Source: Odiellus spinosus (Eukaryota > Arthropoda > Arachnida > Opiliones > Phalangiidae). From it: a DNA stretch of 64,000 nucleotides. Below are positions 24,410-37,110 of this stretch, in pieces; the first letter of the stretch is position 1; every line of letters begins with the position of its first letter. The translations under genes and the position numbers were made by a program. The stretch is from NCBI GenBank assembly GCA_963920705.1, contig OY987226.1, forward strand, positions 15,006,501 through 15,070,500. The letters are read 5' to 3'. The notes under the pieces are model-generated. The model was not told the origin of the DNA. It searched no databases and saw only the letters and a program-made list of their open reading frames with translations.

Positions 24410-25014
24410 ATTACCACCTAAAACCCTTTTGCTAACTGTAAAATTGTGAATAAATTAACAGGGGCCATGTGATATTTTAGGCCTATTATTTTTTGAATAA
24501 TTTCTGGAATATTCTTTACGATTCAGTTAGTAAAAACCAAATTTATGAAGAATAAAAAAAATTAAGATAATCTCAAGGCCAAAATGACTAATTCTTCAAA
24601 TATACACCCAAATTAGTTCACACAATTTTGTCTACTTGGCTTAGCAATACGTCAAAACCTCATCATATCCCACGAAGTAACCCAATTTTAACTGCTTTAC
24701 AAAATATTGTTCATTACTACCTAAAGCCCTTTCGATAACTATAAAATTGTGAATAAATTAACAGGGGCCATATGATATTTTAGGCCTATTTAAATTATTT
24801 TTTGAATAATTTCTGTAAGATTCTTTACGATTCAGTTAGTAAAAATCAAAATTTATAAAGAGTTAAAAAAATTAAGATAATCTCAAGACCCAGTTGATTA
24901 ATTATTCAAACATGCATCCAAATTACTTATAATAATTTTGTCTACAAGGTTTAGCAATACGTCAAAGCCTCACCATACCCCATGAAGCAACCCAATTTTA
25001 ACTGCTTTACAAAT
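24410..25014. repeat. Direct tandem duplication of ~300 bp
   Basis: Copy 1 (about 24410-24704) and copy 2 (about 24712-25014) share long blocks in the same order: TGTGAATAAATTAACAGGGG, GATATTTTAGGCCTATT, TCTTTACGATTCAGTTAG, AAATTAAGATAATCTCAA, GGTTTAGCAATACGTCAAAG-like, and CCCAATTTTAACTGCTTTAC. They differ at scattered positions and by a small insertion near 24789, so the duplication is not recent. Non-coding. Confidence 0.85.
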
Positions 25015-26517
25015 CCCGCATCTAAAACCATTGATACAATAAAAGCTTATTACGCTACCAAAATAAGTTTAAACATAATGAAACAAAAAATATAACATAC
25101 CGCCTTCTCTTGTTGGGAATCAGCTTATTAAAAGCGTTCAACATGATTATATAAGATTCAGTATACCGGAACTTCCGGTCAACTAAAAACCAAGTACGTT
25201 ATATCTAGCCTTACTACGAGGCATATCCGGGTTGTCAAGGCAACACAGAAAACAAAATAATACTCCAGGCGTTTTTTTTTTAGCTCATTTCGTCCAACAC
25301 GATTGTATTACAGATTCACAATTTCATAAAGGTGGTGGTGCACAGCATTTATAAAACGCGTCTAACCGCTAACACTTAAACCTCAGACTGAATGAAGGCG
25401 TGTTTTTTTCTTTCTGAGCAGTTGGCGGTCAAAAACTGGCTCGGAAATCAAAAACTAGACATAATATTTTCACCCACGTATAGTGAATACATTAAAAAAC
25501 ACACAAGAAAAGATTATTCTTTGTGTAGGCATATTATACCGAAGGATCGAGTTTTTCTGTGGCCGATATAATCCATAATTTGGAAAAAAAAGGTTCACAG
25601 CGCGCCCTACAGGTTTTATATGGTAAACAATTCTATCTAGAAACGATAATAAATTTTACCGCCGCACTTTGATGGGTTTAATCGCGTTAAGGCTTTATTT
25701 TAGATGCATCTAATATTAATAATAGTAAATATTAACGGTATGGCTAGGTAGTAACCATAATAAAGCGCAGTAGTCAGATTCTGAAGCGCGAAGTACTTGT
25801 TTTCCTTTTTTTTTTTAACACACGTTTTCAAAGATGACGTTCACAATTCACAAGTTTAAATCGAAATCGAAACTAAATTGACACAGAAAAACTAATTAAA
25901 TCTAATCCCACTTTGAAAACCTCATATATATCTTAAATAAAACTACAAACTAAATTACAAATCCGAACTATAACGCGTCATAAACCTAGCATAAATCTTT
26001 ATCAAGATTTGGTTTGACAATTAAAATGTATTAACTGTATTTTAATTAAAAAGGCGCAAATTTTTTCGTAACCTTATCAATAAGTAGTATCCGATAAAAC
26101 TAATATCCGAAACGAATATTCCGGAAAATTATTTTGGAATTTAATAAAAATTAGTCGCCCCTTTTTTTTACCCCCGGCTAAATTACTTTACCATATAAAG
26201 AATAAAAGAACTTCATTGGAGGATGGGCTTAATTACGTCACTAGCAATGAAATACATATTTATTCGTGGTCATTCAAGCGTGAAAACGGAATAAATACAA
26301 CGCTCGAATACCCGTGGTCAACTACCTCAGCTTTATCAAAAGGATTTTTTTAATACCTTTTTAAGAAATTCAAAACTAAAGGCTGATATTTTAAGGGCTA
26401 TCTTAGAAAAAAGTCTAAAGGTAGAATGCAGGTAGAATGTTAAAGTGATGAGGATATCATCATATTTATCGAAGGCCTATGCATAATATTTTACTTGGTT
26501 TTTTTTTTTTACATAAC
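25015..26517. other. Gene-free A+T-rich DNA
   Basis: No gene or element recognised on either strand. Confidence 0.4.
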
Positions 26518-27030
26518 AGGGTTGCACGCGTTCAAACGAAACTTCAGAAATAAAATATAAATTCCATTTATTTCAGCTTGATGACGTAGAATGATTATGG
26601 GATGTCATTAACGATAAGTTTCAAATAAAAGGGGAGAGTTTATAGATAATTAAAGTACTTTCGCAACAAAGATCGCGCAAAAGCAACCGTATCACGCGTT
26701 CTGGCGCTTGAGAATCAACATGTAGGTTAAATAATAGCCACGCGACCTTATTGATGACGTAGTACTCTCAAAAAATTAACTCTTAAACTATCCGTTCCAT
26801 GGTAATAATATAAAATATTGTTTTTTAAGAACTGATTCACGGATAAAATTATTTCTAAAACATAATTTTGAAGCTTCGCGAGCTTTCAACCGTCCAAGCG
26901 GTCTTTCTCGATATAAAAATATATTTACTGTTCCGCTAATTTTTCTACGTATCCATACTTTTAATTTTTTTATATCGATCTTTCCGGAAACAGTAGTTAA
27001 ATTACAATTGGAACGCATGACAGTCTCAGT
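26518..27030. mobile_element. Dispersed repeat with TTAA end, copy 1
   Basis: Similar over several hundred bases to 48262-48621. Shared blocks include ACGCGTTC, TTAACGAT, AAGTACTTT, GCGCAAAAGCAACCGTATCACG-like, AATAGCCACGCGAC and ATTGATGACGTA. The right end is TTAA (27031-27034) read inward as ACTGAGACTGTCATG, which resembles the TTAA + AGTGAGGCTGTCACC termini elsewhere. The minus-strand frame at 26788-27018 lies inside this repeat and shows no known domain. Confidence 0.5.
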
Positions 27031-27034
27031 TTAA

Positions 27035-29287
27035 AGGTGGCATAAAGTATAATGATACCGGTTGTTTCATAAATAAGAATTAATTTAACTCTAATTGAAA
27101 GATAATAGCTACGTTCACACTTGCCACTTTAAAACAATTCTCAAACTGATTTGAATGTTCAAATCGAATTTCCACGATATTAATTTTGTTTCTTGATCAA
27201 AGAACTACACAATTATAATTTGACCTTTCCAAAAAGGTTAAGGTTGTCGCGAATATAGCGAAACCTGCATATAAAGCTGAGAAATAAACTTATTTTCCCT
27301 CTACTTCTTGTGAAGGGGGAAAAATAGACCTACAAGCTCGTGAACGGTACACAAATGTAGTAACTGCCTCTGATTTATAATTAAATTATTGTTAATAATT
27401 AAAGAATTTCTCAAATCAACGAAATTTATTTCGATATACTTCATGCTCGCTTTAAATTATCGATGGTTTTCTCTTAAAACTTTATTTTTTTTTATTTTTT
27501 CTTCTCAGCTATAGAATATAAGAAATTCCTTGTTCATATAAACATCCGGTAAAACGTTCGCATGTTCGGAATATTTATGAAAACATTAAAAGTGACTATA
27601 GAATAATTTTATTTACGGGTGGAGCTTAATGTTTACACACAGATTATCTATATAAAGTGAAAATTTCGCAACTACGAAAACCTCTATAACAAAATTTCAC
27701 AGTAACGCATGGTTAACAGACTGAAATTAAAATTCTCAAGACGAATAACTCCCGAAAAACTATGGTGAATAGTATGTCTATAGTTAGAGAAACGTAACTA
27801 AATACATAGGAGAAAAAATCAAAGGATCTGACATACTCCAAAATCCCTTACACTTTCGCCGAAATCTCCAAATCTAATACGCCAAAATGGGAAATATACG
27901 CCGCCTCGGATTTTAAATCTATTTAAAACATTCATCCATTCATACAATTACATGGTAGAGGGCCAAGTCTTAGCATGTGAAAACAAAGTTCATATTTTGG
28001 CTTTAAAATATTTTAAAGATCTCCGACCAATTATAAGCCTAATCACTTTTGGCTTGGTGTGTAAAATTTTGAACAGGGCTCATGAAAAACTAAAAATTTA
28101 ATCCATATATCGAAGAAAATGGTGACAGGCTCACTTTAAGATATTTCTGCAGATTGAAAGTTAAACTTTTTTTGGTGAAACTTCAACTTGTCAACCATAA
28201 TAATAATCATGTAGCAAAATAACGTCAAACATTCCTTAGTCTTAACTATTTCTTTAACCAATTGCAACGGTGGATATAAACCTAATTCCAATAGAAAAAA
28301 ACAGCTTAAAATTGGAATTTAGGAGCATTTCAAGATTGTAATAGAGAAAAACCAAAAGGTATAAGAGATCTGTTAAAAATACTGATATCTTAATCAAACC
28401 ATACGATCGGTAATAAACGAAAAGAAATCCGTAAACATTTATCAAGATAGGAAATCAACACGTTTTTAACAATCGTATAAAATTTATAGAAGTTCCTTTT
28501 AGGGGCCCTAGAAGCAATTTATATATCAAAAATAAAAATATTTTAACGATATTCTAACAGTTTGAACAATGAAATCATTTTATCAACAATTTCTTCGGGA
28601 TATATCTTAATTCCAAAAAATGGTTTCAAATTTCTCGCCTAAAATATGGGTCACGTATATACGGAATAAGACGCCAGGGTGTTTGGGAAAAATGTGGAAA
28701 ACTAATCGGTCACAATATTGTCAAATTCATTCGCGAGGGGATTAGGCTTAACGCATCAGTCAGAGATTGAGAGGAGGGTCAAATTAAAGGTCATCGTTTG
28801 AGGATTATCGCGCGGGCTCATCAAAGATTGCGACTCAATAGAGTGGATTTTTCTTCGTAATATAAGATACAGCCAAAAATTGCAGTTCGTTACACTCTCT
28901 GAATTTTCAGAGTGTACTTTGGTTTACCTACTTCTACGATAAGTGATATGCACTTGTATATACACTAGTTTAGGTTTACGATTGCAGCTAACTCAAGTTG
29001 GAAATTCAAGATTATAAGGATAACGTAGAATCGTAATGACTTTTGGTTTGGTGCTTGAATCTGGGTTATTTTGATTTAGAACATCCCATAATACACACTA
29101 CAAAAATTGGCGTGGAAAAAATATTTCTAGGTATAATAATAGACATAATGATATATATATAACATAGATTAATACGTTGTACTGAGTTACGGTTTATGAT
29201 TTAATGACGTAATTTGAAGTCTACGAAAATTTCGATTCCGCGCATGCGTAGAATTATGTAATAATATAATTTATTAAATTATAGTGA
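27035..29287. other. Gene-free DNA with two element fragments
   Basis: A fragment at about 27106-27170 begins AGCTACGTTCACACTTGCC (the MITE family at 636-876). At about 28070-28139 the sequence parallels the right half of the element at 60062-60436, ending at a TTAA (28136-28139). A small perfect inverted pair, TACACTCT / AGAGTGTA, lies at 28889-28917. No gene recognised. Confidence 0.45.
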
Positions 29288-30581
29288 AAAGAACAACAGC
29301 AACTCCCCATAAGAGTCTGGGTCCACGTAATGTTAAAAATTTTCGTCTCTTTTATGATAAATTAGTATTATATTATTAAAATAGGGTAGTTGGGGGATAA
29401 TTTAAAGCTAAAATTCGAGCTCACAACTGTAAATTTTGGGAATTACAACGAATGGAAGGTTTCTTCCATAATGTAAAGAATAGGAAGAATCTATGACTTC
29501 CGTGCCGGATATGAAAGCCTTCCCCCACACGAAAATCTTGAACGGTTATTATTTTAGATTCATAATTATGTTAGGAAAATATTAGGAAAGAATTATTTTG
29601 TAACTGCCACGGGTATAGTGCTGGCGGCAAAATGAAATTCGTATATTTTTGGTCTACTATGCCTCGAAATCCTCGAAAACGCCTGTAGAAGTGTTCCACT
29701 TGTCAAGCATTCATGCAGTAGGCTTTTGCTAGCTTTACAGGGGCCGTGCAAAGAATATATAGCTTACTTGAATAGTCTTTGGTGTATAAGAAACTCGAAA
29801 AATAAATAGAGAAATCATACCAATTAGAAGATACTGGAGTAGTATCTTTAATTTTTATTTCATATTAAACAAAACACACTTGTATAAAACGGAGAAATTA
29901 TTCATTTAACGCTATGGTTTTCTACGTTTAACGTATGTCTGGTAGTTCAAGCTCAGTGGCATCTTCACACACTACACGCAATTTTGACTGGTACCAACTG
30001 CCTCGATCTTCATGGCGACGATAACCAAGATACCAGATTACGCTGCTAACGTGAACACAAGTACCTATCGTCAAACTACCACCTTTGCAATTGCAATACC
30101 AGCCTTTAATGGCATTTGCACCTGTCCCGTTCGGTACATAACGAATTAGAGCTTGGTGAACAGCTGAGGTGGAAAATTGACCAGGCACGCGTATACGAAT
30201 TAAGTCATGTTCAACTTTGGACACTTCGACGCTGAAAGAGCCGGATTTCTCTATAGTCAACGCCACATAAGATTCAGCGCGTTTCGTTTTAAAGTCGCTC
30301 ATTACCACCTCACGTACATCACTTTCACGAAGTACAGGGAAGTCTTGAAATTCACTATCCTCAATTCGTTGCCATTTAAACGGTTTGCGAAGCAGATTAT
30401 CGCGCTCAACAACTTCCTTAAGAGGATTTTCTTTCGTAGAGACTGCCAGCATTTTTTCGACGGAGTCTTCCCAGGAACCTTTAAGATGTAACTCCGGGTG
30501 GTAGGCGTTCAACAGCGCAGCAGCAATTTGAAGAAGTTCCGGAACTAATGGTAACATATGCACAGGTATACGGTTTTGAAA
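29288..30581 (-). mobile_element. Left inverted arm of ISL2EU/Harbinger-like transposon (1,294 bp)
   Basis: The reverse complement matches 31939-33232 almost base for base and has exactly the same length, so there is no net insertion or deletion. Several single-base differences are visible, for example near 29367, 29543 and 29755, and a Phe/Ser codon change near 30380. The arm holds the last ~215 codons of the transposase in reverse (see 29928-30563) plus about 640 bp of non-coding terminal sequence. The outer end reads AAAGAACAACAGCAACTCC. Confidence 0.92.
29928..30563 (-). pseudogene. Truncated transposase C-terminus in the left arm
   Basis: A 211-codon open frame with no ATG of its own at the first codon (GTG). 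It repeats the final 211 residues of the full transposase at 30673-32592 with a Phe in place of a Ser in the KP(F/S)KW segment. It retains the SWIM-type zinc motif (CxC, then CxH) near its end but lacks the whole DDE catalytic region, so it cannot be an active transposase. It stays open because divergence from the other arm is slight. If translated it could in principle give a zinc-binding fragment, but nothing shows that it is. Confidence 0.85.
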
Positions 30582-30672
30582 GTTTCAAACGTTCTTAAAT
30601 GCTAGCAAATCGTCCTTCAGTAGTGATCATGGCTCTTCAACGTCATCGTCTTCACCACAAAAACGAAGACAA

Positions 30673-32592
30673 ATGACGCAAGTATCTAATCCATCAACGT
30701 CAACAGTACCTGAGCCATCAACGTCCACAGTACCTGAACCAACAAAGTCCACAGTATCTAATCCATCACCGTCACCAATACCTCAGCCATCAACGTCGCA
30801 ATTACCACGAAAGCGTACGTCATCAAACACTATTGCCATAAAGCACAGTTGTGTTCGGCCCCTGCCAAAGACTTGCTTCATTTGCGGTGTTAGTACACGA
30901 ACCAGGGTAAAAGCCGAAGTGAGAACAAGTATATTTGTGGAAAGAGCCATATTTATTCATCGGGACAACCGAATGTGCTCCACGCATCTCGTTAACGGAG
31001 AGCTTCCCACCGAAATAATTGCTGGAATTCAGGTTTCCGCTAGATCAACCATTATGACTGCCACGGACATTGAGCAACTATTACAGGACCTCAGGGAATG
31101 TGTTAACGACCTACGGACGCCGAGCTTTGACAACTTCATACAAAGTGATGAAGACTGTAAAGTATTAACTTCATTGTCCCTGCACGAGTTCCTAGAGTTG
31201 CATTCGACTATTGAGGACATTATTCGTACCATCAGATGCTGTTCGTCGAAGACAGCTCTAGCAGTATTATTGGTGAAATTACGATTGGGTATCTCCAATA
31301 AGGTGTTATCAACTTTATTTCATTTAACTGAAAGATCGGTATCAAACACGGTAAAAGCGGTTATTATGGCTTTATCGGAGCATTTCGTGCCACATCATTT
31401 TGGCCTGCAACACTTATCACGTGACAATCTGATAACAAACCATCAATCTGGAGCAGCAGTAAATCTCTTTGCTAACAACAAGCCTAATTGTCTTATTACC
31501 ATTGTAGATGGCACCTTTATCAAGGTTGGAAGATCCAAGGACTATACCGTTCTTCACCAATCCTTCTGTGTGCACAAAGGCCAGCATATCCTCAAGCCAA
31601 TGTTAATGGTAACAACTACGGGTTACATAATAGATATAATCGCACCCTACTTTGCTAATGGCCGCAATAACGACGCGCGCATTTTAAACCATTCTATCAA
31701 AAAGAGAGAAGAACTCCAGTCTTTCTTTCAAGTTGGTGACGTTGTACTGGCAGACCGCGGTTTTCGAGACTCCAACAGCGTACTGACTGAACTGGGTGTG
31801 GATTTACAAATGCCTTCGTTCTTGTCTAAAGGCGAGAAGCAAGTAAACACGCAAGAAGTTAATCGTTCCCGACAAGTAACGTACCTCAGGTGGCCGGTTG
31901 AAGTTAGGAATGGGCATTTGCAGACGGTGTATCGTTTTTTTCAAAACCGTATACCTGTGCATATGTTACCATTAGTTCCGGAACTTCTTCAAATTGCTGC
32001 TGCGCTGTTGAACGCCTACCACCCGGAGTTACATCTTAAAGGTTCCTGGGAAGACTCCGTCGAAAAAATGCTGGCAGTCTCTACGAAAGAAAATCCTCTT
32101 AAGGAAGTAGTTGAGCGCGATAATCTGCTTCGCAAACCGTCTAAATGGCAACGAATTGAGGATAGTGAATTTCAAGACTTCCCTGTACTTCGTGAAAGTG
32201 ATGTACGTGAGGTGGTAATGAGCGACTTTAAAACGAAACGCGCTGAATCTTATGTGGCGTTGACTATAGAGAAATCCGGCTCTTTCAGCGTCGAAGTGTC
32301 CAAAGTTGAACATGACTTAATTCGTATACGCGTGCCTGGTCAATTTTCCACCTCAGCTGTTCACCAAGCTCTAATTCGTTATGTACCGAACGGGACAGGT
32401 GCAAATGCCATTAAAGGCTGGTATTGCAATTGCAAAGGTGGTAGTTTGACGATAGGTACTTGTGTTCACGTTAGCAGCGTAATCTGGTATCTTGGTTATC
32501 GTCGCCATGAAGATCGAGGCAGTTGGTACCAGTCAAAATTGCGTGTAGTGTGTGAAGATGCCACTGAGCTTGAACTACCAGACATACGTTAA
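30673..32592 (+). CDS. DDE transposase, ISL2EU/PIF-Harbinger type with SWIM zinc finger
   Basis: A 639-residue frame. The N-terminus is a Ser/Thr/Pro-rich stretch encoded by a short tandem DNA repeat (about residues 5-50). Next comes a THAP-like zinc module, C68-x2-C71-x30-C102-x2-H105, a likely DNA-binding part. A DDE_Tnp_4-type core follows, with D279 in VDGTF, D361 in LADRGF and E410 in PVEVRNG. A C-terminal SWIM-type motif has C585-x-C587-x9-C597-x-H599. DDE plus SWIM is known from ISL2EU-type elements of invertebrates. Residues from about 423 onward lie in the right inverted arm. The frame stays open upstream of the chosen ATG to about 30579, the arm boundary, with no other ATG, so the original N-terminus may have been cut off by the rearrangement. 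I see no YqaJ-like second gene, which some ISL2EU elements carry. Confidence 0.88.
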   Translation: MTQVSNPSTSTVPEPSTSTVPEPTKSTVSNPSPSPIPQPSTSQLPRKRTSSNTIAIKHSCVRPLPKTCFICGVSTRTRVKAEVRTSIFVERAIFIHRDNRMCSTHLVNGELPTEIIAGIQVSARSTIMTATDIEQLLQDLRECVNDLRTPSFDNFIQSDEDCKVLTSLSLHEFLELHSTIEDIIRTIRCCSSKTALAVLLVKLRLGISNKVLSTLFHLTERSVSNTVKAVIMALSEHFVPHHFGLQHLSRDNLITNHQSGAAVNLFANNKPNCLITIVDGTFIKVGRSKDYTVLHQSFCVHKGQHILKPMLMVTTTGYIIDIIAPYFANGRNNDARILNHSIKKREELQSFFQVGDVVLADRGFRDSNSVLTELGVDLQMPSFLSKGEKQVNTQEVNRSRQVTYLRWPVEVRNGHLQTVYRFFQNRIPVHMLPLVPELLQIAAALLNAYHPELHLKGSWEDSVEKMLAVSTKENPLKEVVERDNLLRKPSKWQRIEDSEFQDFPVLRESDVREVVMSDFKTKRAESYVALTIEKSGSFSVEVSKVEHDLIRIRVPGQFSTSAVHQALIRYVPNGTGANAIKGWYCNCKGGSLTIGTCVHVSSVIWYLGYRRHEDRGSWYQSKLRVVCEDATELELPDIR

Positions 32593-33232
32593 ACGTAGAA
32601 AACCTTAGCGTTTAATGAATAATTTCTCCGTTTTATACAAGTGTGTTTTGTTTAATATGAAATAAAAATTAAAGATACTACTCCAGTATCTTCTAATTGG
32701 TATGATTTCTCTATTTATTTTTCGAGTTTCTTATACACCAAAGACTATTCAAGTAAGCTATATAGTCTTTGCACGGCCCCTGTAAAGCTAGCAAAAGCCT
32801 ACTGCATGAATGCTTGACAAGTGGAACACTTCTACAGGCGTTTTCGAGGATTTCGAGGCATAGTAGACCAAAAATATACGAATTTCATTTTGCCGCCAGC
32901 ACTATACCCGTGGCAGTTACAAAATAATTCTTTCCTAATATTTTCCTAACATAATTATGAATCTAAAATAATAACCGTTAAAGATTTTCGTGTGGGGGAA
33001 GGCTTTCATATCCGGCACGGAAGTCATAGATTCTTCCTATTCTTTACATTATGGAAGAAACCTTCCATTCGTTGTAATTCCCAAAATTTACAGTTGTGAG
33101 CTCGAATTTTAGCTTTAAATTATCCCCCAACTACCCTATTTTAATAATATAATACGAATTTATCATAAAAGAGACGAAAATTTTTAACATTACGTGGACC
33201 CAGACTCTTATGGGGAGTTGCTGTTGTTCTTT
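31939..33232 (+). mobile_element. Right inverted arm of ISL2EU/Harbinger-like transposon
   Basis: Mirror of 29288-30581. With the 1,357-bp unique centre (30582-31938) the whole structure spans 29288-33232. The outer flanks (ATAGTG at left, AGGTTTG at right) show no clear target duplication, so the ends of the homology may not be the true transposon ends. Confidence 0.92.
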
Positions 33233-36200
33233 AGGTTTGTTGGCAAAAAAAGTAGATTGAACGGGACGTGTTGGCAGGAGTTGTGTAATACTCCGCTGTT
33301 TTGAGAATTTTCCTTTAAAATTTCATAATTAATATTTAAAACCCATCACTACATCAATTATTCCGAATTTAAACCAAATTAAAAACATAATTTAACTATA
33401 AATTTACTAGTTTTTTTTTTTTTTTTTCATAGTCTCTCCCTTTTCCAAAAATGAATTTAACAAGGGTCAAAAACTAAGGTCACTAACTAGAACCCCCAGT
33501 TAAAATTTAATACAATTTTCAAATAGAAAAAAAAAAAAATTTAAAACTTTCACTAAATTTATTACCCCTGAATTTGGAATAAAATACCAGTTTAAAAAGG
33601 CGGCACAGTATTTAGAAGAATAAGGAAAAGAAAAAATTTAACACTTTTAAACCTCATGCAGAGGAGTTCTTATACCTACAACAAGTTACAGAGATTCTTC
33701 CAGCATAGAAAAATAGTGTTAGACTCGTTTTTCTCAACTGAATATTTAAACAGCGGAACTAATGGGGGAAAGAACAAAATTTTCCCGAAAAACATTAAAT
33801 TATCTTAGCCTAACTTAAAAACTAAAAGATAGTTATCTTACGCTTGTTCAAAAGTAGTTTTCAATATAGGAAATCCTATGGTGAACTAATAATATTCGTT
33901 AATTTTCATAGCATTAAAACTAGTTCATCTAAATTGTAATCGATCAGTGATTTAGTCTATTCCAGCTTGAATTATCAGCGCGTACAAAACTATGCCCCTC
34001 TATCTTTAATTAAAAAAAAGCATAGCGTTAATGAGTAGCACAAATTTATACGAGTTGCAATTAATCAGCGAGATTAATTTTTAATAGTTTTCAGCACGAA
34101 AAATGAGATTTTGTGCATATTTTATGCCTTGCAGATATGACATGACGTTAACTTAACATACACCGAAAGCCGAGGCTGAAAACAAGAACAGCGATTCAAT
34201 TACAATGCCCGTTCGAGTTATATCAATTAATACGAACAATGCTGAAGTGGGTGGTTATATTCAACACCCTTTTACCGGTTATTTCTCTTCCTCGAAAACC
34301 TCAATTAAATCATTTCGAAGCTGACTGTAAGTTTTTTTTTATATTCAAAATAAAATTTTCATAAAAAAAATTAAAATCGTCCTTGAAACTATAAGAAAAA
34401 TATTAAAACTATGCACTATTTCGATACTAGACCCAAGCTATATCGTAGCCACCTTTATCCGCGTAAATTATTTAAATAAAAAGCATTTGAGTCGAAGCCT
34501 GTAACAAAGTAACTATCACTTTCCACAAAAATACCCAGTAAAGAATATAGCCTTGGCATAATGATAATACTTGTTTTTCATTGTAAAATATTAAAAAACA
34601 TTATCGTCTGATTTAAATTTTAAGGGTCATGGAAGGTTAACACACCTGTATAGGAGCGTACAGTCTTTATAGGTATCAATTACCTTCATAGATAAACCGG
34701 TTATCTAGCATAAACTTTGTACTTTCTAAGCCTAAAACAGTGCATATGCGGCTATAAACTCAAATTACAATTTTTATGTAATGTGGATGTACAAATCCGT
34801 CCAGTTTAGACCCCATACTATCCCCAGCGACGCTCTAAGAGTCAATTTGAATTTTGACCATTTACAAAGGTAGGGATCCGTCTATGTATAAATAATTTCC
34901 AATAGAGATAGATAAAGGACCCACCTTCGTTGTTAGTGAGGTCTAAAACTGATAAAGGGCGTATTCCCTGTTATTTTGGCCATAATAAGACGAGTCCAAT
35001 GAGAACAAAAAAATTATATAATAAAAAATTAAAGTTGAACAAAATTGCAGACCCCGACTGCGCAAGCGTCATCTGACCGTGAAAATGTTCTTTATAATAT
35101 TGAATATTCCATTTTCATCTCTCGCGATTCTATGATTTCACAGCATTATAACCTTAAAGCTTCATTTATCTCGAAATAAAATAATGTTAGATATGGCAGG
35201 AAGTCTAACTTTTCAAGCGCTGCTAAATAAAGATGAAATTTACAAGTTCATCTCGAATAACGAGTTCAACACATTAGAAGTTAAGACTAACCTCTACAAC
35301 TATGATTTTACGATTGGGTGTATTGGATAGACAGAGGAGATAACATCGAATCTACCGCAAGTACAATTTGAAACAAACTATAAAATTTATCCTATAGTAT
35401 GGTCATAAATTAGATTTGTTTTGGGTAAGGTAATGTTAGTTATCAAAGTCGCCTGAGATTATTATTTAAGGCTAGGAGAAACGTTTAAGTTCTTCTCTTA
35501 GAGCCTAGAGTAAGGCTGCTAAATTCGTGTAGTAACACCTACCCATTTGAAAGGTGCCAAACGTTTTTAAACATTATCTACGCCTCCTACTAGATGCTAT
35601 TAATAATAGAGAATATACAGAACTAAAACTAGTACCAAAACCATATAGTTTAAAAATTGGTAACGTTTGAATGCAAGGTTTATATGATACGTATAGTGGT
35701 GTAAGACACCACGTGATATCGTAAGGATATAATTTACTAAAGTCGCCTTCACACTAGACTAAATTTGAATATCTAAATGTTTGTAACTCGGTATATTCGA
35801 ATTTAAGATTATTTACATTTGGAAATACTCATTTTAGGTTAAACGTATGTGTGCGATTTTCACAAAAATTATAATAGTGACGTTATAATATCATAACCCC
35901 TCTTCGCGACAAAACCAGATTTCGTATTAATTTTGATCTAACTAACAGATTCAAATAAATTGGACATAGAATTCATCAGTTGTTCTGATGTAATTAAAAT
36001 AAAATATATCAAAAATAGTCAAGTCTAATTAATCTTATTAATTAAAAGGGTCATACATAATTTTGAAACCCGATTTTCCTGATATTTCCACCCTTTTACC
36101 AGTCAATATTCACTAATATTTCCAGAAGCCCTAAATATTTGGAAAAACCGCAATAAAAACTAGAGATTTGGCTGATTTATATCATACCCAGTGTTATATA

Positions 36201-36914
36201 AATCATATTACGAATTTGGTGTTAAAGTACTGATTTCCTTGATGAATACGACTTTTTTTAAAGCTTCCCTAACTTATAATAATTTTTTTTTTAGTATTTG
36301 TCAACATTCAAATTTCTTGATATTTCAAAGTTATTATAAACCATGAAAGATTTCTTTCAAGTAACGGGCGTTATTCATATAAATTCGTTAACTATTATAA
36401 TTTTTTTTATCAAAATTAAAAAATTACTAAGAATCGTTTCTTATTTTATAATAAATATATTATATTAAACCGTGGAAATCATAAAAAAGTCTAATCAATT
36501 TCTGATCTTATTTAAAAGAAGCATACTCCGAAAATTGATAAATACCCCTAAAATTCGCCCCTTAAACCAATTACATCATAAAATTTCATTCGACAAACTA
36601 AAAGAAAAAAAATGGAGCCAATATCATATCAGCAAATATTCTCCAATTATGGGTGTCAATACCCATTATATAATTCCTTCTCAAAAGAAGAAGTAAAAAA
36701 AAAAAAAAAAATGTCCTATAAGAAATTCTAGTCTAAATTAATTTCAAACCTAGCCACAGGTGTTTTCCCCATACGCCAATTGATCGAATTCACTTACAAG
36801 TTTATCTCGCGGCATAGGCCCCCAAAATATCAGAATAGTCGAACAAAAATAAGTAGGTAGAAGATATACAGGCTGAAAAAGATCAGTCCAACACTTTTAG
36901 GGTGCAGTATTAAA
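33233..36914. other. Gene-free A+T-rich DNA
   Basis: No gene recognised. Near 35742 the sequence GCCTTCACACTAGAC looks like a decayed end of the MITE family at 636-876. The phrase AAAGTAGATTGAACGGG near 33249 also occurs with one change near 12906. If the PDZ gene described at 37111-51549 extends left, this stretch is intronic. Confidence 0.4.
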
Positions 36915-37040
36915 AGGGAGAATGCAACTTAACAAAAAGTGATTTTACTATAGATTTCTTATAGCTTAAATAGGCCTAATCCAACACTAAAAAAGTTTAC
37001 TAACACATTAAACTTAACGATAAGGAGTCGATAAAAGTGT
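36915..37040. mobile_element. AGGGAGAATGCAAC-family MITE, internally deleted
   Basis: AGGGAGAATGCAACTTAAC at the left, then AATAGGCCTAATCCAACA, then a jump to right-arm sequence (AACGATAAGGAGTCGATAAA). The middle and the right terminus are missing. It lies about 70 bp from the end of the PDZ exon. Confidence 0.6.
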
Positions 37041-37110
37041 TGGTCTTTTCTTTCCAGGAGTAAATGTTAAAATAAAGAGTGATGGTATGGTTATGGTTAA
37101 ACCATCCTAC

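Noticed and set aside
29288..33232. Inverted arms as a sequencing chimera
   Set aside because: A missed-adapter chimera would give identical arms meeting at a point. Here the arms differ at several bases and flank a unique 1,357-bp centre. Not excluded fully without reads.
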